Shown piece after piece: positions 25,577-34,818 of a stretch of DNA of 64,000 nucleotides. The position numbers were made by a program, and so were the translations under genes. Within the stretch, counting starts at the first letter, position 1; the number at the start of each line of letters is the position of its first letter. Source of the stretch: Bradyrhizobium sp. 170 (lineage in GTDB: Bacteria > Pseudomonadota > Alphaproteobacteria > Rhizobiales > Xanthobacteraceae); the NCBI RefSeq assembly GCF_023101085.1, contig NZ_CP064703.1, forward strand, positions 8,840,501 through 8,904,500. Direction: 5' to 3'. Below the pieces are notes generated by a model. The model ran no database searches. It was given only the letters and a program-made list of their open reading frames with translations, and was not told the origin of the DNA.

Positions 25577-25787
25577 TTTGTTCTCCCGACTTTTGTTTGT
25601 GCATCGGATATAAAGGGCTATCGGCGCGCTGTCATCACGGTCTCCCGCCGGCCGACCCATGCGGCATGGGAAATCCACGTTTTTCCAACAGGTTATGGCT
25701 GGCATTCGCGCACCCGGCGGCATAGCTTTGATTTGACCGTACAATCGCCCGTGACAGCCCCAGCGCCGTCCGATATCGGGATAGATC

Positions 25788-28583
25788 ATGGATAGCGTCG
25801 TGACTGAGGACCGCTCCGGAGCGGATGAACGTTTCGATACCGCGCGGATCACCGCGGCGGTCGATGCCCTGGCCGAAAAACACGCCGGCCGCGAGGACGT
25901 GTTTCGCTCGGCGCTGGCGCAACTCCTGAAAGCCGAGATGATCGCGGCGCGCGCGACCGCGCAGGCCGTGCTGCTGAAGGATCGCCACGGCCGCCGCTGC
26001 GCGGAGCGGCTGTGCTTCATGCAGGACGAAATCATCCGCATCCTCTACTCGGCTGCCACACGGCATCTCTATCGCTCGCATGTGCCCTCCGGCGCCGAGC
26101 GCATGGCCGTGGTCGCCACCGGCGGTTACGGCCGCGGGCTGATGGCGCCGGAATCCGATATCGATCTGCTGTTCATCCTGCCCTACAAGCAGACCGCCTG
26201 GGGCGAGCAGGTCGCGGAAGCCATTCTGTATTGCCTGTGGGACCTGGGATTGAAGGTCGGCCACGCCACGCGCTCGGTCGACGAATGTATCCGCCAGGCG
26301 CGCGGCGACATGACGATCCGCACCGCGATCCTGGAGACGCGATTTTTGACCGGCGACCAGCCGCTCTATGACGAACTGGTCGCGCGGTTCGACAAGGACG
26401 TCGTGCAGGGCACGGCTTCCGAATTCGTCACCGCCAAACTCGCCGAGCGCGAAGAACGCCACCGTCGCGCCGGGCAATCGCGCTATCTGGTCGAGCCCAA
26501 CGTCAAGGACGGCAAGGGCGGATTGCGCGACCTGCACACCCTGTTCTGGATCGCCAAATACGTCTACCGCGTGCGCGAGACCGACGAGCTGGTCGAACGC
26601 GGCGTGTTCGACGCGCAGGAGTACCGCACCTTCCGCCGCTGCGCCGACTTCCTGTGGTCGGTGCGCTGCAATTTGCATTTCGTCTCGGGGCGCGCCGAAG
26701 AGCGGCTGTCGTTCGACATGCAGCGCGAGATCGCGGTCCGGCTCGGCTATACTTCGCATCCCGGCATGCAGGATGTCGAACGCTTCATGAAGCACTACTT
26801 CCTGGTCGCCAAGGACGTCGGCGACCTGACCGCGATCCTGTGCGCCAAGCTGGAAGACGAGCAGGCCAAGCCGGCGCCGGTCTTGAGCCGCATGGTGGCG
26901 CGGCTGCGGCCGGGCACCAAGCGGCGGCGGGTGCCCGACAGCGACGACTTCATCATCGACAACAACCGCATCAACCTCGCCGCGCCCGACGTCTTCAAGC
27001 ACGACCCGGTCAATCTGATCCGGATCTTCCAGCTGGCGCAGAAGAACAACCTCGCCTTCCACCCCGATGCGATGCGCACGGTGACGCGCTCGCTGAAACT
27101 GGTGAACACCCAGCTTCGCGAAAATCCGGAAGCCAACCGGCTGTTCATGGATATCCTGACTTCCGACAACGCGGAGATCGTGCTGCGGCGCATGAACGAG
27201 ACCGGCGTGCTCGGTCACTTCATCCGCGCCTTCGGCAAGATCGTGTCGATGATGCAGTTCAACATGTATCACCATTATACGGTGGACGAACATTTGATAC
27301 GATGCGTCGGCTTCCTGCAGGAGATCGAGCGCGGCGGCAATGACGAGTTCACGGTCGCAAGCGACCTGTTCCGCAAGATCCGCCCCGAGCATCGCGCGGT
27401 GATCTACATCACCACGCTGCTGCACGACGTCGCCAAGGGCCGGCCGGAGGATCATTCGGTCGCGGGCGCCAGAGTGGCGCGGCGATTGTGCCCGCGGCTC
27501 GGCTTCAACACCGCCGACACCGAGCTGGTAGCATGGCTGATCGAAGAGCATCTGACGATGTCCACGGTGGCGCAGTCGCGCGACCTCTCGGACCGCAAGA
27601 CGATCGAGAATTTTGCCGCGGTCGTACAGTCCGTCGAGCAGATGAAGCTTTTGACCATCCTGACCACCGCCGACATCAGGGGCGTCGGCCCCGGTGTGTG
27701 GAACGGCTGGAAGGCGCAGTTGCTGCGCACGCTGTATTATGAGACCGAGCCGGCGCTGACCGGCGGCTTCTCGGAAGTGAACCGCGCCCAGCGCATCGCG
27801 GTAGCGCAATCCGAATTCCGCGCCGCGTTCAACGAGTGGCCGGAAGCTGAGCTCAACGCCTATATCGGGCGGCACTATCCCGCCTACTGGCTCAAGGTCG
27901 ACCTGCAACGAAAAATCCGCCAGGCGCGCTTCATCCGCGCCAGCGAACAGGCCGGCCACCAGCTCGCGATCAATGTCGGTTTCGATGAAGCGCGCGGTGT
28001 CACCGAACTGACGATCCTGGCGACCGACCATCCGTGGCTGCTGTCGATCATTGCAGGCGCCTGCGCATCCGCCGGCGCCAACATCGTCGACGCGCAGATC
28101 TACACGACCACCGACGGGCGCGCACTCGACACCATCGCGATCTCCAGGGAGTACGACCGCGACGAGGACGAGGGACGGCGCGCCACCCGCATCGGCGAGA
28201 TGATCGAGCAGGTGCTGGAAGGCAAGCTGCGGCTGCCCGAAGTGGTGGCCCGCAAGGCGGCCAACCGCGGCAAGGTGCGCGCCTTCGTGGTCGAGCCGGA
28301 GGTCACCATCAACAATCAGTGGTCGGACCGCTACACCGTGATCGAGGTTTCCGGCCTCGACCGCCCCGGCCTGTTGTATCAGCTCACGACCGCGATCTCG
28401 AAACTCAACCTCAACATTGCCTCCGCCCATGTCGCGACCTTCGGCGAACGCGCCCGCGACGTGTTCTACGTGACGGATTTGCTCGGCGCCCAGATCACCG
28501 CGCCGACCCGGCAGGCCGCGATCAAGAGCGCGCTGATTCATCTGCTCTCCAGCGAAGACAACGTCGCGCAGCCGGCGGCGTGA
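25788..28583 (+). CDS. glnD: [Protein-PII] uridylyltransferase / uridylyl-removing enzyme
   Basis: 931 residues with the full domain order. The nucleotidyltransferase motif ATGGYGRGLMAPESDIDLLF is near residue 110-130, the HD hydrolase has TLLHDVAKGRPEDHS, and two ACT domains close the protein (ILATDHPWLLSIIAGACASA and EVSGLDRPGLLYQLTTAIS). It uridylylates PII when glutamine is low and removes UMP when glutamine is high, so it sets the cell's nitrogen status. Single gene, own promoter region at 25577-25787. Confidence 0.97.
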   Translation: MDSVVTEDRSGADERFDTARITAAVDALAEKHAGREDVFRSALAQLLKAEMIAARATAQAVLLKDRHGRRCAERLCFMQDEIIRILYSAATRHLYRSHVPSGAERMAVVATGGYGRGLMAPESDIDLLFILPYKQTAWGEQVAEAILYCLWDLGLKVGHATRSVDECIRQARGDMTIRTAILETRFLTGDQPLYDELVARFDKDVVQGTASEFVTAKLAEREERHRRAGQSRYLVEPNVKDGKGGLRDLHTLFWIAKYVYRVRETDELVERGVFDAQEYRTFRRCADFLWSVRCNLHFVSGRAEERLSFDMQREIAVRLGYTSHPGMQDVERFMKHYFLVAKDVGDLTAILCAKLEDEQAKPAPVLSRMVARLRPGTKRRRVPDSDDFIIDNNRINLAAPDVFKHDPVNLIRIFQLAQKNNLAFHPDAMRTVTRSLKLVNTQLRENPEANRLFMDILTSDNAEIVLRRMNETGVLGHFIRAFGKIVSMMQFNMYHHYTVDEHLIRCVGFLQEIERGGNDEFTVASDLFRKIRPEHRAVIYITTLLHDVAKGRPEDHSVAGARVARRLCPRLGFNTADTELVAWLIEEHLTMSTVAQSRDLSDRKTIENFAAVVQSVEQMKLLTILTTADIRGVGPGVWNGWKAQLLRTLYYETEPALTGGFSEVNRAQRIAVAQSEFRAAFNEWPEAELNAYIGRHYPAYWLKVDLQRKIRQARFIRASEQAGHQLAINVGFDEARGVTELTILATDHPWLLSIIAGACASAGANIVDAQIYTTTDGRALDTIAISREYDRDEDEGRRATRIGEMIEQVLEGKLRLPEVVARKAANRGKVRAFVVEPEVTINNQWSDRYTVIEVSGLDRPGLLYQLTTAISKLNLNIASAHVATFGERARDVFYVTDLLGAQITAPTRQAAIKSALIHLLSSEDNVAQPAA

Positions 28584-28594
28584 CACGCAGTCCT

Positions 28595-28674
28595 GTAGGA
28601 TGGGTGGAGCGAAGCGATACCCATCAATGCCGGTGCGGGTGGCGATGGGTATCGCTGCGCTCCACCCATCCTAC
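28595..28674. repeat. GTAGGATGGGTGGAGC-type palindrome after glnD
   Basis: GTAGGATGGGTGGAGCGAAG pairs with GCTGCGCTCCACCCATCCTAC. A long hairpin just after the glnD stop, likely the transcription end. Confidence 0.8.
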
Positions 28675-28695
28675 GATCGACTAACGTCTCTGGAT

Positions 28696-28773
28696 CGTCA
28701 TTGCGAGCGCAGCGAATCAATCCATGGCGCGGCAAGTGGAGAGGTGGATTGCTTCGCTGCGCTCGCACTGACG
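28696..28773. repeat. CGTCATTGCGAGCGCAGCGAA-type palindrome
   Basis: Left arm CGTCATTGCGAGCGCAGCGA, right arm TTCGCTGCGCTCGCACTGACG. Other members are at 58881-59033 and 62138-62243. Confidence 0.8.
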
Positions 28774-30038
28774 TGGATATAGTTTCGCGATCTCGCGACG
28801 CATTGCGTCCGAGGTTTGCTGGATAACTTCCCACCCTCTCCAATCAGAGGGCGCAGGGAAGACCGGGTGCACGCTGCACCCGCGGTCTCGCGTGCAATGG
28901 CGCACAGAGAACGCGCACACGAGCATACAGGTTCAGCGGAAACACTCCGGCCTTCCCTGCGCAATGGCTTTACGGCTTACTTCGAGCTCTCCCCGGTGAA
29001 CGGCTTTCTTGCCACCGTCGCTGCGCAGGGAATGGACCCCACGCAACTTAACGCCAGCACCGCGGCGTCAGGACCACACGACTTCGCCGTACGCTCGAGC
29101 CACACACGTCAGTCGCAGCTCTCGCGTCCATCGCATCTCACCGCACGTTCGTGACGATGGCCAACGCCCCTCATCTGCCGTGAGACGGGCGGGGTTATGC
29201 CGCTGATTTGGCCTGCAAGTTAAGCGGAATATTTTTGCAAGGAGGGCTGGACAGACTTTTGGTGATTTGCCCGTCGTGTTGCTTTGTCGCATGCGCTTGA
29301 GCGAGATTGCGCTTGCATGCGAGGCAAATCACTATCGCGATCTAGTTGGTCTGTTTTGGATCGCCCCAACCGTAATGCTCGAGAGCTGTCAGGCTCGCCG
29401 CCACGAAGGCAAGATAATTTGTCTGGGAAACCAGAAGACCCAGATCGAACAGTTCGAGCAAAGCTTGCCATGGGTCCCCTGCCGGCACGGCGATTGCCCG
29501 CTTGCCACCATCGATCACGGAAGGTCGGAAGCTGCGGTCCGATCTCCGGCGCCTTGCCTCGGGTCCGATGTCATCGGAGCAACAGATCAAATGCAGGCGT
29601 GCTTTCGGCATATCAATCCCCAAATTTGCGGTCGGCGAGCGCCGGGTTACGGGTTTGACAACTGCAACGAGATGTTTGCGGTCGGCGAGACGTCCGGTTG
29701 AAGGTCTCGCGTAAAGGCCTTTCCCGCAGGGCAATTCCAGAAAATATTGTGCCATCAGGTTACCCGACAGGCTTCATCATTGAAACCAAACGGACCATTG
29801 AACGGAGGTTGATCCACACATTACATTCGGTTGGCAGGATCATACCTAGGTTTGGGATCGCGATCCGGGCCGCGGCGGGTGGTAGACGCTCCCGAGAGGC
29901 GCATCGGCGCACGCAGGGACCGCCCGGATCTTTATACCCTTCCGGACGTCCAAAAGCTGCTAGTATGCGGCATGTTAGGAGGGCGACGTTGTCGCCGCTG
30001 ATGATGGTGATCACCTAGCGACGCAGCGCCGGCCCGGG
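28774..30038. other. Long region with no convincing gene, repeat-like
   Basis: About 1.26 kb with lower GC than its surroundings. 28810-29200 resembles (from memory) a sequence that recurs between genes in Bradyrhizobium, with many CACGC/GCGTG elements; the frames in it look like chance translations. 29200-29760 has only doubtful frames. The last ~250 bases must hold the promoter of the sensor kinase gene. Confidence 0.55.
29342..29755 (-). CDS. Doubtful 137-residue frame
   Basis: No family is recognised. The C-terminal half (LLELFDLGLLVSQTNYLAFV) looks protein-like with a possible hydrophobic segment, but the N-terminal half is arginine-rich, the ribosome site is poor and the region is otherwise non-coding. 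Kept only as a candidate or decayed gene. Confidence 0.18.
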   Translation of the reverse strand: MAQYFLELPCGKGLYARPSTGRLADRKHLVAVVKPVTRRSPTANLGIDMPKARLHLICCSDDIGPEARRRRSDRSFRPSVIDGGKRAIAVPAGDPWQALLELFDLGLLVSQTNYLAFVAASLTALEHYGWGDPKQTN

Positions 30039-31820
30039 ATGGCCAGGCCTTTTGTGCTGCCTATGATGCGTAACCAGACGATGAAATCCTGGCGCTCGGC
30101 CGAGCAATGGCTGCTGGGCGGCATGGTGCTGGCGTTGGCTGCGGCGGCTTTCATCTGGCTCGTTCTCGGCCCCGCACCGGCGGCCCCGGCCTATTTGACC
30201 GCCGTCGTATTGCTGATCGCCTCGCTTCTCGCCTCACTGATCATGATGCGCCGGGTGGGCACTGCCCGCAGGCAGATGGAAGCCGTGCTCCACGGCCGGA
30301 CAAAAGCCGAACAACACGCGATAGAAGCGCTGCGTCACAGCGAAGCGCAATGGAAGGAGGTGTTCGAGCACAACCCGGTAATGTATTTCATGGTCGACGC
30401 GGCCGGCACCGTCCTGTCCGTCAACACATTCGGCGCCGCACAACTTGGCTACGCCGTCAGCGAATTGCTCGGGCAATCCGTGTTGAAAGTCTTTCCTGCC
30501 GAAGAGCAACATGTGGCCCAGAGCAACGTTGCCATATGCCTGAAGAATATCGGCCAAACCCATAGCTGGGAGATCTGCAAGGTTCGCAAGGACGGTTCGT
30601 CGCTCTGGGTTCGTGAAAACGCCAAGGCCGTACGGCGGCTGGACAATCAATTGATCGTGCTGATCGCATGCGAGGACATTACCGAACGCAAGGGGGCTGA
30701 AAATGCCTTGCGGCAGAGTGAAATGTATCTGGCCGAAGCCCAGCGATTGAGCCGCACCGGCAGCTTCGGCTGGCGTGTCGCCAGCGGCGAAATCATTTGG
30801 TCGGAGGAAACATTCAGAATATTTGGCTACGACAAGGCCTCCTCTATCAAGCTCGCCACGGTGATGCAGCGTATTCATCCGGATGATCGTGCGCGCGTGC
30901 AACAGACCATCGACCGCGCGTCCCGCGACGGCAAAGACTTCGTGCACGGATATCGATTGCTGATGCCCGATGGCTCGGTCAAACATGTCCATGCCGCCGC
31001 GCATGCCGTGACAGATGCGTCGGGCGACATCGAATTTGTCGGGGCGGTGACGGACATCACCTCCCGCAAGCGAGCCGAGACAGAGCTGCATGAAGCGCAG
31101 GCAAACCTCGCGCATGTCACGCGCGTGACTGCGCTGGGCGAGCTCGCCGCGTCGATCGCCCATGAAGTGAACCAGCCGCTCGCCGCCGTCGTCACCAATG
31201 CCGCCGCATGCCTGCGCTGGCTCGACCGCGAGCCCGCCAACCTGAAAGAAGCGCGCAGCACCCTGCAATCGATCGTCGCGGACGGTAATCGGGCGGGTGA
31301 AGTGATCCAGCGCGTCCGTGCGCTCGTGGACAAGACGGCCGATCAGAAGGCGCCGCTCCAGATCAATAACGTCGTCAACGAGGTCATCAGCTTCGTGCAG
31401 CATGAGCTGTTCAGCCATCGGGTGGCGCTGCGGCTGGAACTTGCCCCCGCCCTCCCCCCGGTCCTCGCCGACCGGATCCAGCTGCAGCAAGTCATCCTCA
31501 ACCTCGTCATCAACGGGGTTGAAGCGATGCAGCCGGTCAAGGACCGGCCGCGCGATCTGGTGATCAGGACGCGACAGGATGATGAGACCCGCCAAATTCT
31601 GGTTACGGTAAGCGACTGTGGTGTCGGCGTGGCCACTGAGAATGCCGATCGGCTGTTCGAAGCCTTCTTCACCACCAAATCCAGCGGCATGGGCATGGGC
31701 CTGTCGATCTGCCGCTCGATCGTCAGCGCACACGGAGGGCGGCTATCGGCCTCCGGCAATGCCGGCCCCGGCGCGACGTTTCAGTTCACCTTGCCATTGC
31801 ATCAGGAGGACAGTACGTGA
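30039..31820 (+). CDS. Membrane PAS sensor histidine kinase (FixL/NodV-like)
   Basis: 593 residues. Two helices (about residues 25-75) anchor it. Two PAS domains follow: one near 105-220 ending ACEDITERK and a PAS_3-type domain near 235-350 with HPDDRARVQQTIDRASRDGK and the PAC end VGAVTDITSRKRAE. The dimerisation helix is LGELAASIAHEVNQPLAAVV with phospho-accepting His375, then the ATPase domain with NLVINGVEAM and FFTTKSSGMGMGLSICRSI. No haem-ligand pattern of FixL is seen, so the signal is unknown. It overlaps the response regulator gene by four bases (GTGA). Confidence 0.92.
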   Translation: MARPFVLPMMRNQTMKSWRSAEQWLLGGMVLALAAAAFIWLVLGPAPAAPAYLTAVVLLIASLLASLIMMRRVGTARRQMEAVLHGRTKAEQHAIEALRHSEAQWKEVFEHNPVMYFMVDAAGTVLSVNTFGAAQLGYAVSELLGQSVLKVFPAEEQHVAQSNVAICLKNIGQTHSWEICKVRKDGSSLWVRENAKAVRRLDNQLIVLIACEDITERKGAENALRQSEMYLAEAQRLSRTGSFGWRVASGEIIWSEETFRIFGYDKASSIKLATVMQRIHPDDRARVQQTIDRASRDGKDFVHGYRLLMPDGSVKHVHAAAHAVTDASGDIEFVGAVTDITSRKRAETELHEAQANLAHVTRVTALGELAASIAHEVNQPLAAVVTNAAACLRWLDREPANLKEARSTLQSIVADGNRAGEVIQRVRALVDKTADQKAPLQINNVVNEVISFVQHELFSHRVALRLELAPALPPVLADRIQLQQVILNLVINGVEAMQPVKDRPRDLVIRTRQDDETRQILVTVSDCGVGVATENADRLFEAFFTTKSSGMGMGLSICRSIVSAHGGRLSASGNAGPGATFQFTLPLHQEDST

Positions 31821-32488
31821 CCGGTCGCCCAGCATCGCCTTCCACCGTCGCAGGCGCCGAGGAACCGGTCGTCTTCGTTATCGACGACGACGCATCGGTG
31901 CGTGACGCACTGAGCAATCTTTTCCGGTCGGTGGGCTTGCGGGTCGAAGTGTTCGGTTCGGCTCACGAGTTTCTGCAGAGCACGCTTCCGAACGTTGCCG
32001 GCTGCCTGATCCTCGACATCAGGCTGCCCCGGTTGAGCGGCCTCGACTTCCAGGCCGAGCTGGCGAAGGCCGATATCCGCATTCCGATCATCTTCATGAC
32101 GGGTCACGGCGATATCCCGATGACGGTCAGGGCGATGAAGGCCGGAGCCGTCGACTTCCTGACCAAACCATTCCGCGACCAGGACATGCTGGATGCCGTA
32201 ACGACGGCAATCGAACGCGACCGGGTTAGCCGCGACGAAGCCAGGATGCTCTCCGGCCTGCATGCTCGTTTCGCGACCCTGACCCCGCGGGAACGGGAGG
32301 TGATGGCGCTGGTCACGACCGGCCTCATGAACAAGCAGATTGCCGCCGAAATCGGCATTGCCGAGATCACCGTGAAGATACACCGCGGGCACATCATGCG
32401 AAAAATGACCGCGAAATCTCTGCCCGATCTGGTGAGAATGGCCGAGATGCTCGGGATCGGGCCCGCATCCCGCGGGCCGCAAACCTAA
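31817..32488 (+). CDS. FixJ/NodW-family response regulator (receiver + LuxR HTH)
   Basis: 223 residues. The receiver has the acidic pocket FVIDDDASVRD, phospho-accepting Asp67 in CLILDIRLP and the lysine in FLTKPF. The C-terminal LuxR-type HTH begins LTPREREVMALVTTGLMNKQ. A GTG start overlaps the kinase stop, so the pair is translated together. It should activate transcription when phosphorylated by the preceding kinase; targets are unknown. Confidence 0.92.
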   Translation: MTGRPASPSTVAGAEEPVVFVIDDDASVRDALSNLFRSVGLRVEVFGSAHEFLQSTLPNVAGCLILDIRLPRLSGLDFQAELAKADIRIPIIFMTGHGDIPMTVRAMKAGAVDFLTKPFRDQDMLDAVTTAIERDRVSRDEARMLSGLHARFATLTPREREVMALVTTGLMNKQIAAEIGIAEITVKIHRGHIMRKMTAKSLPDLVRMAEMLGIGPASRGPQT

Positions 32489-32583
32489 GTATGATTCTCC
32501 GACCGTGATTTGCGGCGCACTCTGCCCGTTACGCGACGGCACGGCAAAGGACAGCCTCTGGTCGCCTCCAGGAAAAAAACTCC

Positions 32584-32973
32584 TTGTCCAATCCATCAGT
32601 CATATCGATCATCGACGATGATGACTCGGTTCGCGCCGCCACCCGGAATCTCGTCAGGTCGCTTGGCTACGTCGTCCATACTTTTGCCTCGGCCGGAGAT
32701 TTCCTGCGATCGCCCCACCTCAACGAAACATCGTGCGTGATAACCGATGTCAGAATGCCGGAGATGAGCGGGCTCGATCTGCAAGCCCACCTGCTGGCCA
32801 AGGGCCGGACCTTTCCCTTCATTTTCGTCACGGCCTTTTCCGTCGAAAGCGATCGCGACCGGGCCCTGAAGGCGGGAGCAACCTGCTTCCTGAGCAAACC
32901 ATTCGACGGGGAGACCCTGATCGAATGCCTCGAAACCGCGCTGGCTCAGAACGGCGCGGCAGCGAGCAAATGA
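32584..32973 (+). CDS. Stand-alone receiver-domain response regulator
   Basis: 129 residues: only a FixJ-type receiver, with IIDDDDSVRAA, Asp55 in CVITDVRMPEMSG and FLSKPF. It has no output domain. A TTG start at 32584 with an upstream AGGAAA is used. It follows the kinase/regulator pair by 95 bases on the same strand and may act as a phosphate sink or as a modulator of the same kinase, as in some Bradyrhizobium and Caulobacter circuits. Confidence 0.82.
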   Translation: MSNPSVISIIDDDDSVRAATRNLVRSLGYVVHTFASAGDFLRSPHLNETSCVITDVRMPEMSGLDLQAHLLAKGRTFPFIFVTAFSVESDRDRALKAGATCFLSKPFDGETLIECLETALAQNGAAASK

Positions 32974-33152
32974 GCCGATCCGGCGCTGCGCGAGCCGTCT
33001 ATACGCAAGGATGATCTCGCCAAACATCTAGACAGGTTGAATAAACAGGGTGGCGGCGCGAGACTTCGCATTGTCGCTCCTCGAGAGAACGAGGCGGCAG
33101 CAATGCATCACATTTTGATCGGCAAGTGGCAATTCCTCAGAAGGAGGTCGCC

Positions 33153-33317
33153 ATGCTTTTAGAACCGCGCTGCTCTCATTGCGACAGTGAGGCCCCGAAA
33201 ATCATCTCGCTGCGGGATCCTGTACGTGAACGCTACTGCGGACGCTTCTGTCTCGACAAGGGTCACGAGAATTTCATTCGCTGGATACGACGTACGAATG
33301 CGGAGGTCGCGTCATGA
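33153..33317 (+). CDS. Small cysteine-rich protein, treble-clef-like (54 aa)
   Basis: 54 residues with a strong ribosome site AAGGAGGTCGCC before the ATG. Two cysteine pairs, CSHC at residues 7-10 and CGRFC near 29-33, suggest a zinc-binding treble clef related to TRASH/MYM-type knuckles. The next gene overlaps it by four bases. Family and function are not known. Confidence 0.6.
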   Translation: MLLEPRCSHCDSEAPKIISLRDPVRERYCGRFCLDKGHENFIRWIRRTNAEVAS

Positions 33318-33499
33318 CCAATTGCTGCGGAAATCCGGAATGCAAGCGCCCCTTCGGGCTGGTTCGGCGCAGCTGGTACTTCGAACAGTTCTGCTCGACG
33401 AAGTGCCGCGAGATCTACCGGCGGCAGCTGGAGCGCAACCGGGCCTATTGGAAATGGCTCTACAAATGCCCCGAGCCGTCGGTCACGGGAAGAAGCTGA
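33314..33499 (+). CDS. Small cysteine-rich protein with FCS-type zinc knuckle (61 aa)
   Basis: 61 residues, translationally coupled to the preceding gene (ATGA). Cysteines at NCCGNPEC near the N-terminus and QFCSTKCREIY in the middle match an FCS/MYM-type zinc-knuckle pattern, followed by a basic helix RRQLERNRAYWKWLYKC. It may bind nucleic acid or a protein partner; nothing more can be said. Confidence 0.6.
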   Translation: MTNCCGNPECKRPFGLVRRSWYFEQFCSTKCREIYRRQLERNRAYWKWLYKCPEPSVTGRS

Positions 33500-33537
33500 T
33501 CCGGCCACGGGGTGGAGCGGACGCCCAAGGAGCGATC

Positions 33538-33648
33538 ATGACGACAGTGTATGCGATGCTGGTGGGCGCGATACTGGCCTGGGCACCCACAATTCTTGTG
33601 TTCATCTATATCGTGCGGGACATGCGAAACACACGAAGCCTCGATTAG
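33538..33648 (+). CDS. Very small single-span membrane protein (36 aa)
   Basis: 36 residues: one hydrophobic helix (AMLVGAILAWAPTILVFIYI) and a short basic tail. AAGGAGCGATC stands in front of the ATG. It follows the two cysteine-rich genes by 38 bases and likely shares their transcript. Too small for usual gene finders; the ribosome site and clean helix are the support. Confidence 0.5.
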   Translation: MTTVYAMLVGAILAWAPTILVFIYIVRDMRNTRSLD

Positions 33649-33660
33649 CTGAAGTCTCGA

Positions 33661-34229
33661 TTAAACTTGTGACGGGCCCTCAAGCACACCCCCCAGCCGC
33701 TTGATCGACCCGTCCCTTTTTTGAATCCGAGCGCCCTCGTGCTGCAACAGCCAGCGCTTGCGCTCCAGCCCACCGCCGTACTTCACCAGCGACCCGTTGG
33801 CGCCGATCAGGCGGTGACAGGGCAGGACGACGCTGATCGGATTGGAGCCGTTGGCGTGGCCGACGGCGCGAACGGCTTTGGGCATCCTGAGCTTCGCGGC
33901 GAGCGCCCCATAGCTCAGCGTCGTGCCTGCGGGAATCCGGGGCAACGCGTTCCAGACATTTGCTGGAACGGCGTGCCGGCAACGCGCCATTCGATCGCGG
34001 CGAGACGGTCGAGGTCGCCCTTGAAATAGCCGGTCAATGCGGCACGCAGCTCGCGCGGCGCCCGAGCGTTCTTCAAATTCACCGCGCCATAATGCAGGCG
34101 CAGCAACTGCTTCATGCGTGGCTCATAATCCTCCCAGTCCAGCGCGCGGAGCAGGCCGTCCGCATCGCTGACCAATAGCGCCGTCCCGATGGGCGTTGGC
34201 AGGCGGTCGAGGTTGAAGCTCTCTGGCAT
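33661..34229 (-). pseudogene. ogt: Methylated-DNA-protein cysteine methyltransferase, frameshifted
   Basis: The N-terminal half (LPTPIGTALLVSDADGLLRA to VAGTPFQQ) and the C-terminal half ([20 protein letters not shown], active site [10 protein letters not shown]) lie in different frames. The break is at the T-run 33959-33961 on the plus strand; one more T (an A in the coding strand) would restore [12 protein letters not shown]. With the base added the protein would be about 190 residues, normal for Ogt, with the acceptor cysteine in PCHR intact. Either a recent loss of O6-alkylguanine repair or a sequencing error. The start at 34229 is chosen for its GGA site. Confidence 0.82.
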
Positions 34230-34325
34230 CGTCATTCCTGAAAAATATCGGCAGGCGTCCCGCACTTTTCACGCGTGCCGTGCTAGCGTCCACCCGAATT
34301 CCGCTGCCGGTTGGGGGGCCGCAAC

Positions 34326-34688
34326 ATGATCTTCATCGCCAATTTTCTGGTCGCGGTGGTTGCCGCGCTGCATGTGTTCTTTCTCGTGCTGGAGATGTTT
34401 CTCTGGGACAAGCCGCTGGGCCTGAAGGTCTTCCGCAACGAAATCGAGAAGGCAAGGGATTCTGCGGTGCTGGCCGCCAACCAGGGCCTGTATAACGGCT
34501 TCCTCGCCGCGGGCCTCGTCTGGGGCCTGCTCCACCCCAATCCGGGCTTCGCCTTCCAGATCAAGGTGTTCTTTCTGCTCTGCGTGATCGTGGCAGGCGC
34601 CTATGGCGCGGCGACCGTCAGCCGCCGGATCCTCTACGTGCAGGCCGCGCCCGCGGCGCTCGCTTTGGTCCTGCTCTGGCTGGCTTGA
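34326..34688 (+). CDS. DUF1304 membrane protein
   Basis: 120 residues with four hydrophobic helices and the DUF1304 phrases LEMFLWDKPLGLKVFR and AANQGLYNGFLAAGLVWGL. A G-rich ribosome site precedes the ATG at 34326. An inner-membrane protein of unknown function. Divergent from ogt. Confidence 0.88.
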   Translation: MIFIANFLVAVVAALHVFFLVLEMFLWDKPLGLKVFRNEIEKARDSAVLAANQGLYNGFLAAGLVWGLLHPNPGFAFQIKVFFLLCVIVAGAYGAATVSRRILYVQAAPAALALVLLWLA

Positions 34689-34818
34689 GAGGTTCACCTT
34701 TCCGTCACTGCCTTGCGTTGCCAAATCCGTTCCGCCACACTCGCTGGCAACGATGACGGCTGGCCATCCGAACCGATGACCGGACACGATCATCGGTCAA
34801 CACAACGGAGGCAGCGAC

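Noticed and set aside
25635..28586. 983-codon open frame on the minus strand
   Set aside because: It is antisense to glnD, whose domains are all recognised; the translation is low-complexity in His/Arg/Asp and matches no family. High GC opens such shadow frames.
28816..29154. 112-codon frame (HTGSAETLRPSLRNGF region)
   Set aside because: It lies in DNA that looks like a known intergenic repeat of the genus; no ribosome site and no domain.
30234..31733. 499-codon minus-strand frame
   Set aside because: Antisense to the PAS kinase; no family features.
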